From positions 310,001 through 374,000 of the forward strand of contig RSEE01000002.1 of the NCBI GenBank assembly GCA_003971905.1: a DNA stretch of 64,000 bases, in the 5' to 3' direction. The notes below the pieces were generated by a model that worked only from the letters and a program-made list of their open reading frames with translations, was not told where the DNA came from and did no database searches. Position 1 is the stretch's first letter, and every line of letters begins with the position of its first letter. This DNA is from Moniliella sp. 'wahieum' (lineage: Eukaryota; Basidiomycota; Moniliellomycetes; Moniliellales; Moniliellaceae). This document shows, in pieces, positions 44,564-56,700 of the stretch. The translations under genes were made by a program, and so were the position numbers.

Positions 44564-46404
44564 ATGTCGCATCAATTGACTAGAGCCCCCGCTCGGGCCG
44601 CTTCGGTTCCCCCACCTCCAACCACGGCGTCCGGTGAAGAGTGGGATGCGTGGTACCGATCCCACTGGACACAACGCCTCGTCCGTGAAGAAGAGCTCGC
44701 TGCGGCGGCGGCGGAAGACGCCCGTGCGGATCGTGCCACGCTCCGTCGTATACTGGAACAGCAGATGGCCCAGCAGGAGCAACTGAAGGAGGTGTTGTCA
44801 CATCTAGCGGCTATTGCGGATCGCCAATCTGCCGCCGAACGCGAGCTGGCTAAACACTCCACAAACACGGACCGCCGCACGGTTGCCGAGGCAGGCAAGG
44901 TGGCGGCCGAGTCGCTTCGGTTCTTCGACGCTACGTCGGCGTGGGAGCTGCCCGAGTGGCTCACGTCGGTGGAAACCAACGCGCGCTGGGCTCTTGAGAT
45001 GGTCTGGCCTGTGACGGGCGAGCACCCGGACTTCCATCGCATCTGTATCCAAGCAGCAATGGCCCGCACTTCGGGAGATGTGCGGGAGTCGATTGAGGAG
45101 AATCTGACGAAAAGATTGGCCAGCGGCGCGGGCAGGCCTATTGGCACGGTATCCACCTCAGGCCGGTCTAGCCTTGCTCAAGGAGACCATTCGCGAGGGT
45201 ACCATCCGGTATGGTGGTACGGACTTGTGCGGGCCATTCAGCTGGCCAAACGTGATATGGCGGTTCTGCGGAAATATACACGGGGTGAAGCGCACCTGGA
45301 GAGGGACCTGATCAAGAAGCTTGCGGATCGTTTCCCTAAACATGGTCCCACGGCTGGGATTTACTACGCAGCAACTTGCGACCGTACCCAGGAGCAGGCG
45401 CTAGAGCACCTCCTCGAGCGAGCGACGTACTACGCCAGCGTGGACGAGCCTCCAAAGTGGGTAGGCAAGCTGCCAGAACACACGGATGGTACTCTCGCAG
45501 CAACACGCAGTACTCTTCCTCTCGCCCGATCAGAGAAGACCCAGACTACTGATACGCCCGGATCAGCCGGCCTCTTGGCGGCGATTGCCGAGCCTACGGA
45601 GATCACGCACGCAGACCAACTCAGCGTCACCGAGCCCCCTCTTAAGGTCCGCAAGGACTTCCGCGGGCCGGCCAAATGGGACGAGGATCCCCTCAGCCTC
45701 CCCGCATGGATCTTCGAATTCGAAGAACTGTTGGAAGCTTACGACATTGACCCTGCCTCCAAGGCCAGTGGTTCGCTCGCGAAAGAGTTCATCGTCGGCC
45801 CCTACCTGGAGACCGCTAGACTCGCCACGCTGCCCCCCATGCGAACTGCTGGATTAACTTTAAGCTAGGGCTCCTCCGCTCCGTCGATCCTCGCAACGCG
45901 CTTGACGATCACCTGGCCAAGGTTCGGGGCGGCCACTACTACCAGAACCTTGTACCACGTGAGCTGCCGAATCGTGTTCGCGCGGACTACGCCCTCTTGG
46001 GTGCTGCCGGTGTCTATGACATACAGAAGAATGCCATTGCGAGCGTCAACATTCTCCTTGGCACTGCTCTGCAAGAGTAGCGGACGCTCATTGCCCCTGG
46101 GATACCTGGGTCGCCAAGCTGAACAGCGGCATTCGCGCAGCGGTCCGGATGAATCAAGCGTGGGTCAACCGCTCCAAAGCGTCCATGGCTGCCCGCCTGG
46201 CCCCGCCGGCGGGTACAGTACCATCTCCCGCCCTGTTGACGCCTGCAGCAACGGTTGCCAGCAGTTTGTCAAAACGCAGGCCAAGAAGAGAGACTGGTCG
46301 AACGCATTCGCCGCGAAGCTTTTGCAGCCTTACAGTCTCAGCAGTCGCACGCCACCGGCGGCCCTAACCCGAGCGTAACGAGTGATCCTCAGGATTTTAT
46401 TTGA
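44564..46404 (+). CDS. Orphan ORF, possibly Gag-like
   Basis: I cannot assign this gene. An uninterrupted frame from ATG 44564 to a stop at 45868 gives 434 residues. It has a Pro-rich start (SVPPPPTTASGEEWDAWYRS), a strong coiled coil (EEELAAAAAEDARADRATLR ... QEQLKEVLSHLAAIADRQ) and helical blocks SLRFFDATSAWELPEWLTSV and FRGPAKWDEDPLSLPAWIFE. After one shift near 45860 it reads LRSVDPRNALDDHLAKVRGG, LVPRELPNRVRADYALLG and NILLGTALQE. Further in-frame pieces run to a stop at 46404 (QSQQSHATGGPNPSVTSDPQ). The layout (coiled coil, then an 'EFEELLEAYDI'-like helical core) resembles retrotransposon Gag. However, no protease, reverse transcriptase, zinc knuckle or LTR is visible, so it could equally be an ordinary orphan or a degraded element. 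Confidence 0.42.
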
Positions 46405-46919
46405 AGCCGGTCAGTGCTGGCCAGAAAAGGTCAATCCGCCCTCAAATGAATCTCTTCCTCTCGTCCCATTGTTCCAGCATATAGTTCTTCTTCTAGTCCT
46501 TGCCTATTAACGCAGGCTAGTGTCGAGCAGCGCGCATGCGTTTCCATGGAAGACTACCCGGGGTTGATGCACAAAACATGAAAACCCCCTACCCGCAGTT
46601 GACAACGAGGGCATCTCAATGAGTATTAAGCGGGGATGTGAGGCTTTGGATGCGTAGGAGAGAGCAACGACAGAAAAAAGTATACAGGTAGGACCACCTG
46701 ACGGAGATGCAAAAAAAGGAGAGAAGATACTTTTTGGATAGATATAAAAGATCAAATCGATCAAAGGACCATGGAAACGCTGGGTCATGTCCTTTCCGAT
46801 TCGGAAACCAATTAATACAAGCAATCAAACTACCACCCACGACACAACACCTGTGCATTATGGGCACAGATCTCGACGTCAGCAGCAAAGCGGAAGCAAG
46901 CAAAGATTTTGAGCACGTC
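46405..46919. other. Convergent spacer, no gene seen
   Basis: AT-richer 3' flanks of two convergent genes, with no supported coding frame. Confidence 0.45.
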
Positions 46920-48786
46920 TCAGCGCATTTGTTTCATGCTTCCTGTGCCAGGCACTCCCCGCTCTACTGGGGCCGTATGCTGTGCCTGATCGTGCAGCCA
47001 AGTAGACACATCGGCCGAGGGGGGACGGTACCGGCGGCCGTAGCCGCTTCCCTCACCATCGGGGCGGGAACGGCGTCGGGCCAAGGCCACTGTTTCTCCC
47101 TGTGACTCCACTGCACCAATCGAGCTGGGTGCGGATCGGCGCGGGGTCTCCTCGGCATGCACAGTGGACGGTACGTAGGGGTCGTACTCATCAGGGACGC
47201 AGGATGCCATGCGCCGCTTGTGGGAAGGCGAACGGACCGCTTCTCCATACAAGGGATCGGTGGCCTCATAGGGATCAGTACCGAGGTCCGCCAGGTTGGA
47301 CAATGTGGGGCTTGGGGCTAGGGCCGAGTTCGTCGTCCGTGCCTGCGCCTGTGTAGGATTCTGTTCCAGCGATGCCGGCTTGGCGGGGAAGCAAGATGGG
47401 GGCGAGATGGTGCGGACCAAAGGCCCCAACTCGTCCGAGGTCCTGGTGGCTGCATCCGTCGCCGTCGGTTGCTGGGCTGCCGAGGATCGGGGGACGGATT
47501 GGGGAAAAGGGTCCGGCTCTTCCTCGTTGCGGACCTTGCTGTACTTCCCCAACCAGCCGTAGGCGTACGACGTACCGTCTTGGTCGGTCGGCCCAGGGGG
47601 AGGGAGAGCCCCAGCCTCCAACGGTACAGTGCGACGAACTGGGCTCCTTGGTCGCGGTCCAGCCGGCCCAACCCGCGCCCGGTTCGATCCGCGGGAGCCC
47701 ATGGATCTTCTGTGCGTCTTCTTGACTGAGGTGATGGTGGCGCCAGATCGGGTCCGGACCAGGTCCCCCCCCCGAACGGTGGAAGTGGACTTCATACGCA
47801 CCGGTGTGTCTTGCCTCCGAGAAGCAAACTCCTGCATGGATATCCTTTCTCGCGGGCGGGTGAATGCGCCAGGGCGAGGGCGGGGGCCCTGGGCACGGCC
47901 TTGCCTCGGGGGGCGCTGGGGGGATGCAGGACGGTGACGGTACATTCCACCCTTTCAGGGAAACAGTACGTACCAGTGGCACATCCTCCTCCCATTCACG
48001 GCGGTGCTCTGGTTTTAGGGGAACCGAGCGGGAAGAAGGAGTGCTCAAGGTATATGGTTGGCTGTCCAGTTTTGGCGGCGGAATCGGGGGTAGGTCTGCG
48101 TACCCTCCCATGTCGGGCTGTGGTGCATATGAAGGTATGGGGCCGGGATATGGGTCAGGAACGGATCATCCTGTGGTACGGGGGAAGGTAGGCTGGCTCA
48201 GCCAATTCAGAGGGGTGGGCTTGCCTAGTAGCAAAGGCAAAGGACGTCAAGCGCTTTGGCATCTTTCTTGACGGGAGAGGGGGCGGTTTCTTGGGTAACC
48301 ATTTCCAGCTCCTCCTCCTCGCTGGGTACAGGGCCACTCCAGCGCTCGGCGGCAATGAAGGGATCGATGGCAGCGCGGTTGCTGAAGGGGTCGTCAGCCC
48401 TTTGGCCCAAGGAGCCAAACACGGCAGCGGCCGAATAAGGATATGTTGGATCTTGATCAGTGAGCATGGGTCGTTGGGTGGATCCCTGACCCCGATGACC
48501 ACATAGAACGGTGTTCTTTTCAGCCTGGGACGGAGTTGTTGTATGGTGGGAGACCCCGGGCTGCGGCGGCAGAGGTAGATGAGGCCAGCCATGAGGGCGA
48601 CCCAGCCCATGGCGCCAAGCAAAGAAAAAGCGGGGTGGTGAAGAGGATGTGGCCATCGGAGACGATGCCCTCTGGGAAGTCTCCTGGGTTGGCTGACCCG
48701 AGGTCGGTGACCACTTCGGGGCCTTCAGGGACCTGGGAAGGAACGCCTGGGGGGTTGTGTGACGAAGGACACTGTTGGAGGGGCAT
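46920..48786 (-). CDS. Single-pass membrane protein of unknown function
   Basis: No known family recognised. The start is uncertain (ATG 48786, MPLQQCPSSHNPPGV). A short extracytosolic part rich in Pro and Gly (EVVTDLGSANPGDFPEGIVS) leads to a membrane helix assembled across a shift near 48640: ILFTTPLF then LLGAMGWVALMAGLIYL followed by CRRS, so the basic side is C-terminal. A long hydrophilic, low-complexity cytosolic tail follows (FGSLGQRADDPFSNRAAIDP, GGYADLPPIPPPKL, EWEEDVPLVRTVSLKG). It ends with a clean 300-codon frame rich in Arg, Ser, Pro (VSTWLHDQAQHTAPVERG, stop at 46920). The topology, small N-terminal part with one helix and a long disordered tail, is like many fungal cell-surface sensors, but there is no Cys-rich WSC domain. 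Confidence 0.52.
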
Positions 48787-49717
48787 GGGGAGAAGGGATG
48801 GAGGTGGTGGGAAGAGGAGGAGGGTTGCGTGCGGGAGGCGCTTGCCAAGTTGGATGCGGCAGCCGTGGAGGAGGGGTATCTTCTGGTATGTGCTGGTTGG
48901 ATGGGGCTGTATGGCTGCCACTTGGCGCCGGGGGTAGACCAGACTCAACGGAAGACCCTTGGGGGCTACGTGCTACGTGCTAAGTACTAAGTGGGCATAC
49001 AGGGAGGACAGCGGACGAGGCAAGGTGGGTGGGTAGATCCTGCGTGGCGGTGAGCAGGCCATCTTGACAGGCCTGACAGCTCCAGCCAGGGAAATGATCC
49101 GTCGAGTGCGCTGTCAACTTCTATCCCCATCAACCGCCGATCGCACTGGGGCAGTGTTCGGCTGGGCTGCCCCAGCGATGGATGCTCGGGGTCAACTGGA
49201 ACAGGACGGCTGCGCGGCAAGCAGCTCTTTCCTGTTGCGCCAATGGGGGGGGGGGATGGATCCCTGTCACACACGCTGCCCATGGGATCTGGGATGTGCG
49301 CTGGTGGCGACGGAAGCCGAGTGGCTAGTAAGTAGTAACTACGGACTAGCAACCAGCACGCAGCTGTCGCGGGGCTGGCACCTGTAACTTCCTCCCGGCA
49401 GGCCCCATGCGGCGGCGCTTGGAGGGGCGCCGCTGGCATGCTGACATCAGCAGCGCAGAGTGGCTGACATCAGCACAGGCGATAAGCCAGCTGAGCCCCC
49501 CGCGCTGACCTCAGCGGTGACTGCGCCTGACACGCAGGCGGCACACTCGTGGAGTGCTGCGCGCTTACCTCAGCCGGGCGGCGGAGCACAGCGGCGCAGT
49601 GTCCGCCTGCGCCGCCCTGCGCTGCCCGCTCCGCTTGGCGGGCGCCGCCGCCCCCCCCCAGCGCCCACGCTCTCCCGGCGCTTCGACCTGCTCTCCACCG
49701 CCTTCGCCCTGCCCGCC
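48787..49717. other. Divergent spacer, no gene certain
   Basis: Between the membrane-protein gene (-) and the PAN1-type gene (+). Frames at 48.8-48.95 kb on the minus strand might extend the N-terminus of the membrane protein (LLLFPPPPSLLPMPLQQ). The GC-rich 49.45-49.72 kb part is the likely promoter and leader of the next gene. Confidence 0.45.
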
Positions 49718-52700
49718 ATGTACCGTCCGGGCCAGATCCCCCCCCAGATGACTGGGTATGTGCCGCCCCAGGCGACCGGCATGCCCATGTACCCGCAGCA
49801 GCCCCCGTCCCCCAGCGCTATGGCCCCCAGCTCGGCGTCCCCATGGCCTCCCGCCCCATGCTTGCGCCCCAGGCCACCGGCATGGGCATGCCCGCCATGG
49901 GCATGATGATGCCCCAGCCCACCGGCATGATGCCCCAGCCCGGCATGATGCCCCAGCCCACCGGCATGGTGCCCCAGGGCCTCATGCCCCAGGCAACCGG
50001 CATGATGCCCAGGGCCTCATGCCCCAGCCCACCGCTATGATGCCTCAGCCCACCGGCCTCATGCCCATGGCCACCGGCATGATGGGCATGCAGCCCGCCA
50101 TTGTCGACCCGCGTCTGAGGCTGATGAGCAGCCAGTTCCTCCCGGGACCCTCATGGCCGGTGCCGGCCCCGGCGGCGTGGGCGGGCTCGGGGTCGGATGG
50201 AACCCGGCAGCCCAGCAGCCCGCTGCATTCCAAAGCCAGTTTGCCCAGTATGCTCCCCTGGCCCCGGTCACCAACCTGGCCCCCTCCGAGTGCCCCCCGG
50301 CAGGCTGGGCTGCAGTGGACGTTGACGCCGGAGGAACGTGCGTCGTACGATCGCATCTTCAAGGCCTGGGATCGCAACAAGACTGGCTACCTGGACGGCG
50401 GGGTCGCCCGAAGTGTTGGGGCAGAGTGGATTGCCCGACGAGGTCATGACGCATCTGGCACTGGCTTGGCTGACCAGGACAACCGCGGCAAGCTCAACCG
50501 CAGTGAATTCCACATTGCCATGGGTCTGATCTACCGTGCCCTCAATGGCGTTCCTCCCCCCGATACACTTCCTCAAGAGCTGCGTACCCAGTCCCAGCGA
50601 GACTTGGATGATTCGGTAGACTTTATGCGTGACTTGCTCAAACGCAACAACCAAAAGTCCAACCCACAGCGAGGCACCCCAACTGCCCCGACCCGTGCGC
50701 CTGTCACCTCTTTGGCTGACAAAACGATGAACACGGTAAAGGAAGCACCCGAGGAGGACCCGCTCGCCGACCTGAACGCTATGAAAGCCGCGCTGGAGCA
50801 GTCGCGCAAGGCACTGGCTGCGTCCGAGACCGCGCCGGAGGCGAAAGAGGATGCTCAGCTCAAGCAAGAGATGGATGCGCTGCGCCACGACATTCGCCGA
50901 GTTCAGCAGGACATTGAGTACTTTACTCGTCGCGGGGGCAACTCAGACCAAGCGAAGGAGGCGCGCCGTCGGGCCGAACGAGAGCTGTTGGCCTTGACAA
51001 CCGAGCGCTTGCCTGCCCTTGAGCCCGCATGGCCCAGCGCGACGCCCCAGGTGGAGTACCGGACTCGTCTCCTGAGGCCGGGTGGAAGGGCTCGTTTGAG
51101 CGGCAACCTGAACGATCTACTTCAGCCTCGACCATCTCCCCTTCCCGGACGCCTGCGCCTTCGGCCCCGGCGCCTCCTGCAGCTGCGCCCGCGCCGCCCC
51201 CCCAGCCCCAGCCCCCGCCCCAGCGGCGTCGACAACCACCTCTGCCCGCGGTGGATGGCAGGCGCAGGCGAATCAGCCCCCTCCCAACCTGGACGCGGCA
51301 GGCCGAGCTGCATGGTTAAAGGAGCAGGCGCAAAAGAGGGTGCAAGACCGGATGCGGGCACTTGGCCTTCTAGCCCCAGTGACGGAGACTGAACCTCCTG
51401 CCGCTGCCAGCGGAGCGGAAGAGGGCCTTGCGGCGCGTATGGAGCAGGATGCCCAGGAGGATGCCCGCCGCGCGCAGGAGGCGGACGCGCGCGCCGCCGC
51501 GCGTTCGGCTCGATGGGACGAAACTCAACGCTCGCGCGAAGCCGAAAAGAAAGCGCGATGGGAACGCCTGGCCCAGATGGAGAAGGAGGAGAAGGAAGCC
51601 GCGGCGAAAATGGCCTCGCCTAAGCCCCACAAGAGCAAGCCTGCACCCGCTGCGCCTGCGCCTACGCCTGTGGCTGCGCCCACACCTGTCGCGCCCACCG
51701 TGCCGTGCCGGCTCCTGCCCCACGGGCTCAATCGGCCCTCCCGCCCCCGCAACGCAAAATGCCCGGACGCAAGGCGGCCCCACCCCCGCCTCCTAAGCGC
51801 CATGCGGCTCCCACCCAAGCTAATGCGCCCATCAGCCCGCCTCCTCCTGTTGCTCCCCAGCCCCAGCTCCAGCTCCAGCTCCAGCCCCAGCCCCCCAGCC
51901 GCGGTTTCGGCCCCAGCTCCAGCCCCAGCCCAGCGCATGCCTCGCCGCCCCCGTCGGCCTCATCTCTCGCGCCCTCGGAGGCATCGGCTGTGCCCACTGC
52001 CATGACCCTCCCGCCTGCCACGCCAGGAGGAACCAACCCTTTCTTCCGGAACCAACCCGTTTCCCCTTCTGCCGCTGCCGTTCCCACCCCCGCTCCCGCT
52101 CCCGCTCCCCCCCTGCCCCTACTTTGGACAGTCCCACGGCGAAGAAGACCAACCCTTTCTTCCGTTCCAACCTCCCACCCCCACAGCGTGCTACTCCGCC
52201 CGTGGCATCGCCTGTACCGGCCCCGTCGCCTGCTCCGGCGCCTGCGGCGATCGTTCCGCCTGCTCCGCGTGTCCCAGTGGACGACGACGACGATATGGGG
52301 CGACCACTCGGAGGAGGACGAGGAGGATGGGGATGGCGCGGGCGCTGGGCACACGTGCCGGACGAGCTAACCTGGCTCAGGCCCTGTTTGGGGGATGGTG
52401 CCCCAGCGGGATGCTACTCCCCCAGCTGCACCTGCTGCGCCTCTGCGCCTGCTGCTCCGGCTGCTCCTGCGCCCCCTGCCCCGCCTGCCCCCCCGCACCG
52501 GCCGCACCGGTTCAAGCCTCCTAGTGGCCCTGTGGACCGCAACGCACTGCTCTCCCAGATCCAGGGCGGGGCACGACTGAAACATGCGACCACCAAGGAC
52601 CGCTCGGGACCGGCGAGCACAGGCAAGGTCTTAGGTTCCGCCTCGCCCCCGCCTCAGCCCGCGGTGGTTTTGCAACGGATGCCAGAGCCCGAGCCGGAGC

Positions 52701-53375
52701 CCGAGCTGGCGCCAGCCCCTACACCTGTGCCAGCGCCAGCGCCTGCACCTGCGGCTGCCCCTGCCCCTGCCGTGGTGGAACCCATTGCGTCACCCGCCAC
52801 AACAGGGGAGAACAACCCGTACCGTCAATCGGTCGCATGGCAGTCCACCTTGGCTGCCGACTCGTTCGCTGCGCCGGGTGCGTTCCCAGAGGAGCCGGAT
52901 GTGGTTCAGAGTGGCAGTGACGATGGGTTTGTTGTCGTTCCTCCCGAGACGGATGCTGCGACGGTCAAGGCGCTGCAGAGCACATTGCAAACCAAACACC
53001 GCGCGCTGTACAGCTACGCGGCCAGCGGGAGGAGGACCTGGCCTTGACGGAAGGTGACGTGGTCACGCTCACCGCGCCCCCCGAGGGGGAAGGGGACGAA
53101 GGGTGGTCCTATGGCGTCAGGGCCGACGGCGCGGGCGGCTGGTTCCCGGCGGCGTATGTGGAGAGATTGGGGCAACGCAGGTAGCCAAGGCGCTGTATGC
53201 GTACACCCCGGCCCCCGCTGACCCAGCCGAGGCCGATGCCGAAGCGGAGCTGGAGGAAGGCATGGTCCTCTTGGCGCTGCCGAGTCAAGAAGGGGCAGAG
53301 TGGATCGATGTGCTGGACCCGAGGATGCCGGTCCGGGTCCGCCGCGCGCCTGCTGCGTTCCTTCAGCTAGAATAG
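49718..53375 (+). CDS. PAN1: EH-domain / SH3 endocytic scaffold, PAN1- or intersectin-like
   Basis: Scaffold of cortical actin patches. The start MYRPGQIPPQMTGYVPPQAT opens a Pro/Gln/Met-rich region with many PQ(P/A)TGM repeats, as in Pan1. The EH domain spans about 50.29-50.57 kb: LQWTLTPEERASYDRIFKAW, DRNKTGYLDGG (calcium-loop-like), EVMTHLALAWL and DQDNRGKLNRSEFHIAMGLI. SQRDLDDSVDFMRDLLKRN follows, then a coiled coil (LKQEMDALRHDIRRVQQDIE). A Glu/Ala/Arg helix at 51.4-51.6 kb (ARSARWDETQRSREAEKKAR) leads to a very Pro-rich stretch to 52.8 kb. Two SH3-like units come last: ALYSYAASGEEDLALTEGDV...GWSYGVRA...GGWFPAAYVE, and AKALYAYTPAPADPAE ending FLQLE. Frame changes occur at least at 50.04, 50.42, 51.05, 51.3, 51.7, 52.35 and 53.03 kb. 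Only one EH domain is seen, whereas Pan1 usually has two. Confidence 0.78.
49740..50100 (+). repeat. PQxTGM repeat region of the PAN1-type gene
   Basis: Imperfect repeats of about 15-24 bp (ATGCCCCAGCCCACCGGC type) encode (M)MPQPTGM units. Two reading frames each carry part of them because of a shift around 50010. Confidence 0.8.
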
Positions 53376-53777
53376 TCGGGTTCGACTCGGTTGCCAGGCA
53401 CCGCTATGTCTAGTCTGTCACCTCATTCTTTCTTTGCTCTTTTTCTTCTTGGCCCGCATGGTACCCGCATTGCGAACTTAAGCCGAACGATGAACGTTTT
53501 ATCATTTCCTCTTCATGACGTTCGGAGCGTCCTCCAATTGGAACATGGCAACAGGAATACATACTAGCAGACAGGAACAGAGACCATTTTGAGACAACGA
53601 CAGGACAGGTAGGTAGGTATGAGTACGGAATGTGGGAGCGCCGAACGAGGGATATGGCGCGGGCGTGAATTGTCGTGGGGCAAGCATGCACTGATAGTCT
53701 GTCGGGGAGATAGTGGAGACGGGGGGTTGTGTACAGAGTTATATGGAGGTGGTCGATGAGCAGGGTATGGGCCCTGC
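53376..53777. other. Convergent spacer, no gene seen
   Basis: About 400 bp between two convergent stop codons. It contains a GGTAGGTAGGTAT microsatellite near 53608. No coding frame is supported. Confidence 0.5.
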
Positions 53778-56700
53778 CTAGTTGCTCGAGACGGAGTGAC
53801 CAAACGAGTTGTCCGAAGAGGCGGAGCTTGGCACACTGGCTATCGTCTCCCCTCTGGGATCCACATCAATTCCAGACTCGGAGCTGGTGGAGGCGGAGGG
53901 GGTGAGTTGCTTGTAGGAGGATTTGGCCTTGACTCGCATGCGCTGTACTTCAGCCTTGGCGGCCACCAAGGCAGCTTGCTTGCGCACCTTGTTCCGCACC
54001 TTCAGGCGCTTGCTGATTTTCCTAGGACGATGCCGAAGGATGCCTTTAATGATAGTACTGCGCTGGCTCCACGCAGCACGGACGACGGCTACAATCATGT
54101 CAGTGGCCGGACCTCAACTCAGAGCAAAGGACGAACCTCTCTTAAACGCATTCATCACGTCCTCCAGTGTGCCCGTGGTCTGTCTCAGCTCCAGGGGGGG
54201 CGTCTCAATGACCGAGTCATAGAGATTAACCAGCCGGTGGTCCCCACGGTATGACAGGCAGATGAGCGCCTTGGGAATGCGGACATACACAAACGTTCGA
54301 TTGTGTGCTGCCCGCTGGCGCATGACCGATGCAATGCGCATCGTGGCCGGGTCCAGATCACCCATACGATTGAAGTCTTGCAGCGACTTGCCGTTTCTGC
54401 GTCCCAGCTCGGGGAACGACGAGCTGGGAGAGTCAGTGCGCTCACTGCTACCAGTGTGCTGCCGGACAGATTGGCGCCTAGGGCTTGACCCATCCGGCCC
54501 TGGACTCGAATCCGTCGTCCTTCGGATCCCTGAAAACTTGAAGAATCCCGGGTGAGTAGAGTCATGGTCCGCGCGGGACTGTAACTCCGTGTCACGTTGG
54601 CTCCCAACACCAAGGAAGAAAGGAACGTGTCCCCCGTTGGGACGCTTTTCATCCAGCCGATCCGTTTTTTTGTGCCGCGCCGAGGCAAAGATGTATTCAG
54701 CAATCTCCCTCCCGATCGGCATCTCCAATTGGATATTGACCGGGTGAATATCCACTTCAAACCGATCCACAATGCTGATCCCGCCAACGGGGGCTAGCAC
54801 TTGCCAAATGGCGTCGATGAACCGTTCGTTCTTGGCCATGTGATGATCATTGGCACCCTTGTACTTGCTAAATATCATGGGGAAGATCGCATCCGGTCGT
54901 ACATCCCGTGCCTCCACGTCACGGATGGAGAGAGCATTGGCGATAGAGCTGTCGGTCTTGCTAACCCAAGTGAAACTGGAGTTTTGGATGCGGAGTTCTA
55001 CCAGATGTTCCGCTTCTTGCTCCGTCCGACGGAAGGCGAGGCGGGACTTGGCCGCGCTGCGAAGCATGGTCCAAACAATCTCCTCGGCATTGGCCTCGAG
55101 ACGCAACGCACGCTTTTTGTCCGAGTCCTGTCCCGCTTGCTGGTCTTGAGCGGTTTTGATGGCACTCATGAAGAGGGATAAATCCTCAATCAGGTCTAGT
55201 AGATGAGACATGCACTCGCTCGCATGAAACCGGCCTTCCTGGCCCAATAAGCTGTAGGTGGCAGCGTAGTCCTCGCAAACGTGGGAGGCGGCCCAAATCT
55301 TTTCCTGTAGTGAGGATACAATGCGGGTTAAGTTGTGCGAATCAGTAAAATCAAACACCAACAGCAAGGTTTTGAGCCGCTCTTGGCGCTGCTTGTAAGC
55401 GGGATCACTGTACAAGATCAAAGTGGTTGCTTTGTAAAGCGCTTCAAGCTGGTCTGCATCGGCAACAACCTTAAGCGGAGGGGCGGTTACCCGGACCAAA
55501 TCCATCTGGTGCAGCAGGTGCTCTTGATCTTTGGGGACGCGGGCCGGTGTCATATGTGTCAGTCTATCCTGGTTGGCCAGACGAAGAGAATTGAAGTGGT
55601 CGTACTGCACCATGGGCGCAAAATGAGAATAAGCTGGTGAAAGCCTTTCCAAATGACCGGCTGATTCTCCTGATCGAATGGGTCAAGGAGTGCCTCCATT
55701 GGCAGCGCATGATGCGCATCAGCCTTAGCAGCCCACAGCTTGACGCTGTCTGCCATGAAAAAAGTGCGGTTGAGAACGCGCGAATTAAGCTCATTGCCTA
55801 CCGCCAAGGGATCGTGAACGGTAAAGGCGGTCAGGTGCAAACGTACAGCCGTAAGCACGACGGGTGAAGCGTTGCCCAAATCTTCGCTGCGGAGAATGAT
55901 TTGAGGACGCAAAATGGTGCACACGGTATTTCTGCGTACCTCAAATTCGGGAGTAATGCCACGGTACGGGTTGGCGACCAAAATCGACTCAGGCAAGGAG
56001 GTGCCCTTCACATCCGTCGTGGACGCTGTAAGAGAATCAGATAGACGAATTGTGTCTTCCAAAAGTGCACGAAGCATTTCTACGCAATTCCCTGAAGGGG
56101 TGCTGGGACCGAATTTTGCCCCATATGCAAGTCCTGGATGGACTTGAGGGCAGCAGCGCGAAGAAAGTAAGCTTGAGCTCGTCGCATACGGTTGGAAACG
56201 TAGTATCGAAGGAGGATGTTCCTTGTGCTCTCCGTCCAAAACAAAACTGGGCAATGCACCACATAGCGATGGAAAAGCGATTCCAATGCCCATGCAGCTC
56301 GTTCAACTTGTGTCGTTGAGTCGTATTCTCGTCTAGCACATACGCCGGGGCGGTGCACACCTCCTCTGAGTGGGCCTTGCCTTAGCGTGCACTTCGCCCT
56401 CCAGATTTTCTTGCCATTGCTTAAGTGCTTGCTGGCGTTGAAGTTTTGCCCCCCGTACCGTCAGTTTGTACGGGAACAAGCTCAGCAAAGTCATGAATGA
56501 TACGGATGGATCGGTCGCGTTGAGTTGTTTTCGGTTCCTTGCGCAGTTCAGAAATCCGCTGGTTTAGCAAATCGTGCTGAACATCGTCTGGGCCTAGGGT
56601 CAGGTATGATTAATGATTGTCAGGAACGTTGTACATGAGGCTGATTCAGAAAGAAAACGTACTTTGACATTGACCCATGAGACACCTGTGCGTCACCTCG

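Noticed and set aside
44564-46404. Complete LTR retrotransposon
   Set aside because: No reverse transcriptase, integrase, RNase H or protease motif and no flanking direct long repeats are visible.
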